A stretch of DNA of 64,000 nucleotides, taken from the NCBI RefSeq assembly GCF_001908205.1, contig NZ_LGHL01000046.1, forward strand, positions 1 to 64,000, in the 5' to 3' direction. The translations under genes were made by a program, and so were the position numbers. Each line of letters starts with the position of its first letter. The first letter of the stretch is position 1. The DNA comes from Bradyrhizobium sp. NAS80.1. Lineage in GTDB: Bacteria > Pseudomonadota > Alphaproteobacteria > Rhizobiales > Xanthobacteraceae. The notes under the pieces are model-generated. The model was not told where the DNA came from, made no database searches, and worked only from the letters and a program-made list of their open reading frames with translations. Positions 60,399 through 64,000 of the stretch are shown piece by piece.

Positions 60399-61481
60399 TC
60401 AACCAGAGCCCTCCACGAACGCGACCGGCGTACCTTTCGAGACGCTGCTAGCTACACGCTCCGCATCCCAATTGGTGAGACGCACGCAGCCGTGTGATTG
60501 CGCCTTTGAGATCTTGTCCGGCGAAGGCGTGCCGTGAATGCCGTAGCCTTCGGCGGACAGGTTGATCCAAACGACGCCAACCGGATTGTTGGGACCGGGC
60601 TTGATCGTGAAGGGCTTGCGCGTATGGACGCCCTTGAAATGATAAGCGGGATTGTAGCGGTAGGTCGGATTCCGGCTGATCTCCGTGACCTTCAGCGTGC
60701 CCGAGGGTGACGGCTTCTCTTCGCTTCCCACGGTCGCCGGATAGAATCCGATCAGTGAATTTGATTTGTCGAACAGCTTCACGGTCTGCCTGTTCTTGTC
60801 GATCTCGACCCTGGCGGCCTTTCCGGGCGCACCGCCGGCGGCATCGACCACGACGATGGTGTCGCCAGCGCGATCGAAATGACGGCCCGGGTTGAGCGCC
60901 GCCAGCAGTTGCTCGCTCATGTGAAACTTCTCGGCTAACGCTTCGCGCGGGCTGGTGTAGCCAAGCTTCGGGATGTTCTTCATGTCCTCCATCTTCGACG
61001 GAAGCTTGTGCAGGAACGGGCCTGCGACGTCCTTGTCGGTGATGGTGTAGGTCGCCGTCAGCGGCCTGTCGTCCGCCTGCAGCGCCTTCCAGACGTCCTC
61101 CGTCAATTCATCCGAGCTCGGCAACTGCCGCGCTTCCGCATAAGCGCGAAGCGCCTTCCTGGCGTTCTCTCCGAACTTGCCGTCGATCTCGCCCGGCGAG
61201 AAGTGCGCTCTGTCCAGCAGAACTTGCAGGCGCACCCCAGCCGGGGTCGGCTTCTCGTTCGAGAGGGTCTTCTTCGATGGCTGGGCGGAACCGACCGCGG
61301 CCGCCTCCATCCCGGCTGCGAACGCCGGCACGGCCGCCAGGGCGAAGGCCAAGGCCAACGTCAGGACCAGGCAAATGCTGGTGAACTGCCGGGCACGAGC
61401 AACGGACCCGGCGGTCTTCACCGCCGCTCGCAGCGAATCCTCGTCGACCATATTCCGGCTCCGACGTGGAGACACATTCAT
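60399..61481 (-). CDS. L,D-transpeptidase (YkuD family)
   Basis: 360 residues. N-terminal membrane anchor or signal (LVLTLALAFALAAVPAFAAG), a peptidoglycan-binding-like domain (LQVLLDRAHFSPGEIDGKFGENARKAL), then the YkuD catalytic domain with HGTPSPDKISKAQSHGCVRLTN (His and Cys nucleophile). Crosslinks peptidoglycan 3-3 or attaches proteins. Region 61482-61766 has nothing recognised. Confidence 0.93.
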   Translation of the reverse strand: MNVSPRRSRNMVDEDSLRAAVKTAGSVARARQFTSICLVLTLALAFALAAVPAFAAGMEAAAVGSAQPSKKTLSNEKPTPAGVRLQVLLDRAHFSPGEIDGKFGENARKALRAYAEARQLPSSDELTEDVWKALQADDRPLTATYTITDKDVAGPFLHKLPSKMEDMKNIPKLGYTSPREALAEKFHMSEQLLAALNPGRHFDRAGDTIVVVDAAGGAPGKAARVEIDKNRQTVKLFDKSNSLIGFYPATVGSEEKPSPSGTLKVTEISRNPTYRYNPAYHFKGVHTRKPFTIKPGPNNPVGVVWINLSAEGYGIHGTPSPDKISKAQSHGCVRLTNWDAERVASSVSKGTPVAFVEGSG

Positions 61482-61766
61482 CGAGATGGCAACTCGGCTC
61501 GACGGCGGAAGTTTCTAGTTTTTCCCGGAACGGCCAAGGCTTCAGCGGCCAGGGCTTCAAACGTGTGAGGGATAGCGGGTGCAGATGACGTGATAGCGGC
61601 CAAATCAGATCACGGCTACGCATGCGCCGGGCCTATCGGGCACCCTATCCGCCGGACGTGGCAAAGCCGGGGTGTTCCTCTCCTGCCGGAAGCAACCGTT
61701 GAGCTAGATCAACCTTCGCTCCCTGCCCTCACGGCAGCCTCGACGCATTCCCGCAGAGGACGGCGC

Positions 61767-62870
61767 ATGAATCTGCTGCTCAAGGAAATCCGGCACACCC
61801 CGTTGCTCTGGCTCCTGGTGTTCGTGCCTGTGGTGATAGCTCTCGCGCGGATCATGCCGGAGGCCCACACGCTGCTGTTCGTGCTGGCCGTGATTGCCAT
61901 CATTCCGCTGGCAAGCCTGCTCAGCCATGCGACGGAGGCCATCGCCGAGAAGACGGGGGATGCGATCGGCGGGCTGTTGAATGCCACGCTCGGCAACTTG
62001 ACCGAGCTCATCATCGCGATCGCCGCCCTGCAGGCCGGTGAATATATGCTGGTGAAGGCCTCCATTGCGGGCGCCATCGTGACCAACTCGCTGTTCATGC
62101 TGGGCGCATCCTTGCTCCTGGGTGGGTTGAGATTTTCCACACAGGAGTACAACCGTGCCGGCGGCAGGCTCTATTCCGCCTTGCTGCTGATGGCGACGAT
62201 CGCCCTGCTCTCGCCCTCCGCCATTGCCGACCTCGACTTCCCCGGAGAGGAGACCGCGGTGCACCGATTGAGCGCGGCCCTGGCGATCCTGTTGATTGCG
62301 GCCTACGGTCTCGGCCTGCTGTTCTCGCTGAAGACGCACAAGGAGTTGTTCGCCAGCGCCGATCATGGCGAAACGTCCGGGCCGGTACTGCCGATCGGGA
62401 TAGCCATTCCGACCCTGCTGCTCGTGACCGTGCTCGTTGCGATCGTGAGCGAGATTTTCGTGGAATCGGTGCAGAAGGCCGCCGAAACGCTCGGCATGAG
62501 CCCCGCCTTCGTCGGCTTCATCGTCGTGGCGCTGGTTGGCGCAGCGGCCGAAATGACGGTGGCATTCTCCGCCGCACGTCGCAACCGGCTTGACCTGAGC
62601 GTGAGTATCGCGCTCGGTAGCGCGTCCCAGATCGCCCTGTTCGTTGCACCGGTCCTCGTGCTGCTGAGTTATTTCGTCGGACCGCACCCCATGGATCTTC
62701 GGTTCTGGCCCGGAGCGGTGACCATGGTGATGATTGCGACCGTGGTGACAAGCTTCGTCACAAATAGCGGACGATCGGCCTGGTTTATCGGCGCTCTCCT
62801 CCTTTTCATCTATGCGATCTTCGCAATGACCCTCTACATGATCCCGCCGGGCTCACATGGTCCGGTCTAG
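61767..62870 (+). CDS. Calcium/proton exchanger (CaCA family)
   Basis: 367 residues with about eleven transmembrane helices. The two inverted alpha-repeats are clear: GLLNATLGNLTELIIAIAAL and GAAAEMTVAFSAARRNRLDLSVSIALGSASQIALFVAP, with acidic residues for cation binding. Matches the Cax/ChaA branch. Start MNLLLKEIRHTPLLW at 61767 gives the standard N-terminus; the longer ORF upstream is unsupported. Confidence 0.92.
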   Translation: MNLLLKEIRHTPLLWLLVFVPVVIALARIMPEAHTLLFVLAVIAIIPLASLLSHATEAIAEKTGDAIGGLLNATLGNLTELIIAIAALQAGEYMLVKASIAGAIVTNSLFMLGASLLLGGLRFSTQEYNRAGGRLYSALLLMATIALLSPSAIADLDFPGEETAVHRLSAALAILLIAAYGLGLLFSLKTHKELFASADHGETSGPVLPIGIAIPTLLLVTVLVAIVSEIFVESVQKAAETLGMSPAFVGFIVVALVGAAAEMTVAFSAARRNRLDLSVSIALGSASQIALFVAPVLVLLSYFVGPHPMDLRFWPGAVTMVMIATVVTSFVTNSGRSAWFIGALLLFIYAIFAMTLYMIPPGSHGPV

Positions 62871-63053
62871 ATCGCGCCACTTCGATGGCGAAAGCTGACG
62901 ACGCACCGTGAGAATGGGTGTCCAACGCAATACGTCAGCATTGTTGGCGTTGTCCGGAAACACTCCAGCGAATCTTGATCTAGCGCAATGGCCGCGCTGA
63001 TGGTTGTCTGATGCACGAACCAGGTGCGCCCGAGAACGGTGGCGGTAACTCCT

Positions 63054-63242
63054 ATGCCAGACCCTACAGAGATCATCAGCGCCGCTATTCGCTCAGCTTT
63101 TGTCAACTACCCACGGGAGGACGATCCCGATTGGAGAAGCCCCAGCTGGATCAAACCCGACGAATGCTTGCATCTCACCGCGGTGATCCTTCGGGCGCTC
63201 GAGGCCGAGGGCCTCAAGATCGTCGCGAAATGCGATGAATGA
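63054..63242 (+). CDS. Small hypothetical protein
   Basis: 62 residues, MPDPTEIISAAIRSAFVNYPREDDPDWRSPSWIKPDECLHLTAVILRALEAEGLKIVAKCDE. Resembles short rhizobial proteins sharing HLTxAILxxLEAxGL. GGCGGT upstream is a weak ribosome binding site. Confidence 0.55.
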   Translation: MPDPTEIISAAIRSAFVNYPREDDPDWRSPSWIKPDECLHLTAVILRALEAEGLKIVAKCDE

Positions 63243-63345
63243 GACGCAACAGCACGCGTCGTCGCGTCACCTTGGCAGTCGCAAAGCTGACGAAGCAATC
63301 GAGCGCACGTAACCGCCGCGAGGGTGAACGGCCAGCAATCGATCC

Positions 63346-63477
63346 CTAGAGATCAATCACATATACCAAGGCCAGGACGAACGCGATAATTCCAAGAATG
63401 AATGCGAGCCCCGTCCACCGCTCGAATGCCCTGGAGTGCGTCGAGCTGCGTGGCTCGTTGTGAGGTTCGAAAAGCAC
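63346..63477 (-). CDS. Small membrane protein, GTG start
   Basis: 43 residues, VLFEPHNEPRSSTHSRAFERWTGLAFILGIIAFVLALVYVIDL, one C-terminal transmembrane helix. AGGAGG lies seven bases before the GTG at 63477. Function unknown. Confidence 0.5.
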   Translation of the reverse strand: MLFEPHNEPRSSTHSRAFERWTGLAFILGIIAFVLALVYVIDL

Positions 63478-63692
63478 CGAGGCCTCCTGCTGCAGCGCGG
63501 CTTGAGTGACGCATGCCTCGCCCGGCCCAACTGGGCGCGGATGACAACCTCCCGGCGTTGATTTGGATCAACGGTCCGGGACTTTGACCTGATGCTGTGT
63601 TGATCCATGTCAATCGAGGGCTTGGGTCCCCCGCGACATTGTTTCGCAGACTGCCGGTCAGTCGCGTTTAGCCAACTGTTTGCGAGCGGCAC

Positions 63693-64000
63693 ATGGAAGA
63701 TCCCTTCCTGAACTATCTGGCGCTTGGCATCCTGTTGTCCGTGGTGATCATACTCGTCTACGGCATCATCGCGATCCACGACATTCCGGCGCAGATCGCC
63801 AAGAGGCGCCATCATCCGCACGAGGATGCCATCCATGCGGCAGGCTGGATCAGCTTGGCCATGTTGCACGTCCTTTGGCCGTTTCTCTGGATTTGGGCGA
63901 TGATGTATCGGCCGGACCGTGGCTGGGGATTCGGTCAAAAGCCGGGCGAGCCGTCATCACCCGCTCAAGCGATCGCAGAACTGGAAGAGTTGAAGCGTCG
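63693..64000 (+). CDS. DUF3302 family inner-membrane protein (partial)
   Basis: Open to the window end, at least 102 residues. MEDPFLNYLALGILLSVVIILVYGIIAIHDIPAQIAKRRHHPHEDAIHAAGWISLAMLHVLWPFLWIWAMMYRP shows two transmembrane helices and the family's HDIPAxIAKxRxHP loop. DUF3302 genes usually precede an HlyD-like membrane fusion protein gene, which would lie beyond 64000. Confidence 0.8.
   Translation, partial: MEDPFLNYLALGILLSVVIILVYGIIAIHDIPAQIAKRRHHPHEDAIHAAGWISLAMLHVLWPFLWIWAMMYRPDRGWGFGQKPGEPSSPAQAIAELEELKR

Noticed and set aside
61704..62687. 327-codon open frame on the minus strand
   Set aside because: Antisense to the Ca2+/H+ exchanger; Gln/Arg/His-rich shadow.
1..64000. CRISPR array or rRNA genes
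   Set aside because: No regularly spaced direct repeats and no rRNA-like sequence were seen on either strand.

Overview
The window looks like chromosomal DNA of a Rhizobiales alphaproteobacterium, most likely Bradyrhizobium or a close relative. The basis is high GC, CCA-encoding tRNA genes, Rhizobiales-type small secreted and membrane proteins, Gly/Tyr-rich exported proteins, an HdeD-type membrane protein, porin-like and Omp25-type outer-membrane proteins, and GC-rich intergenic palindromes. The genus is inferred from gene style, not from a marker gene.

Layout. (1) 1-735 holds the C-terminal half of an O-antigen ligase-like membrane protein. (2) 855-18715 is an integrated phage-like element of about 17.8 kb. 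It is bounded by a 17-bp direct repeat that equals the 3' end of an intact tRNA-Pro(TGG) gene (18699-18775). It carries a tyrosine integrase, a block of small lysogeny-side genes, and a leftward, tightly overlapping structural operon: portal, tail-assembly protein, chaperones, prohead protease, HK97 capsid, connectors, terminase, HK97-gp10, tape measure. No tail tube, fibre, baseplate, lysis, repressor or recognisable replication gene was seen, and the gene order is scrambled, so it is either a decayed prophage or a phage satellite. Two of its genes (terminase large subunit and a coiled-coil protein) are each interrupted at an A8 tract in the same local context, and each is restored by loss of one A. 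(3) 18.8-32.9 kb is host backbone: DUF192, double cold-shock protein, sirtuin, many small proteins, HU, HD-domain hydrolase, an ArsR-SRPBCC-ClpP operon, LuxR regulator and an outer-membrane barrel operon. (4) 33.0-36.5 kb is a scarred island in which remnants of REP-associated transposases with terminal inverted repeats flank an HNH-nuclease-like gene and a two-helix membrane protein. (5) 36.7-64 kb is backbone: glyoxalase, two GSTs, tRNA-Glu(TTC), Omp25-like protein, desaturase, PrsW-like protease, HdeD, DAHP synthase, the EF-P modification set (efp, epmA, epmB), M23 peptidase, a MarR-controlled cupin/CMD pair, lytic transglycosylase, aldolase, SDRs, recJ, L,D-transpeptidase, Ca2+/H+ antiporter and a truncated DUF3302 gene at the edge.

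The most instructive regulatory feature is directly upstream of the DAHP synthase gene: a short ORF with Tyr-Phe-Trp-Tyr-Phe-Ser-Tyr in a row, followed by mutually exclusive hairpins and a terminator. This is a complete-looking aromatic amino-acid attenuator whose predicted transcription start coincides with the leader ATG. Other readable circuits are palindromic operators in front of the ArsR gene and between the MarR gene and its divergent operon.

All functions come from reading motifs by eye. No database search was run.
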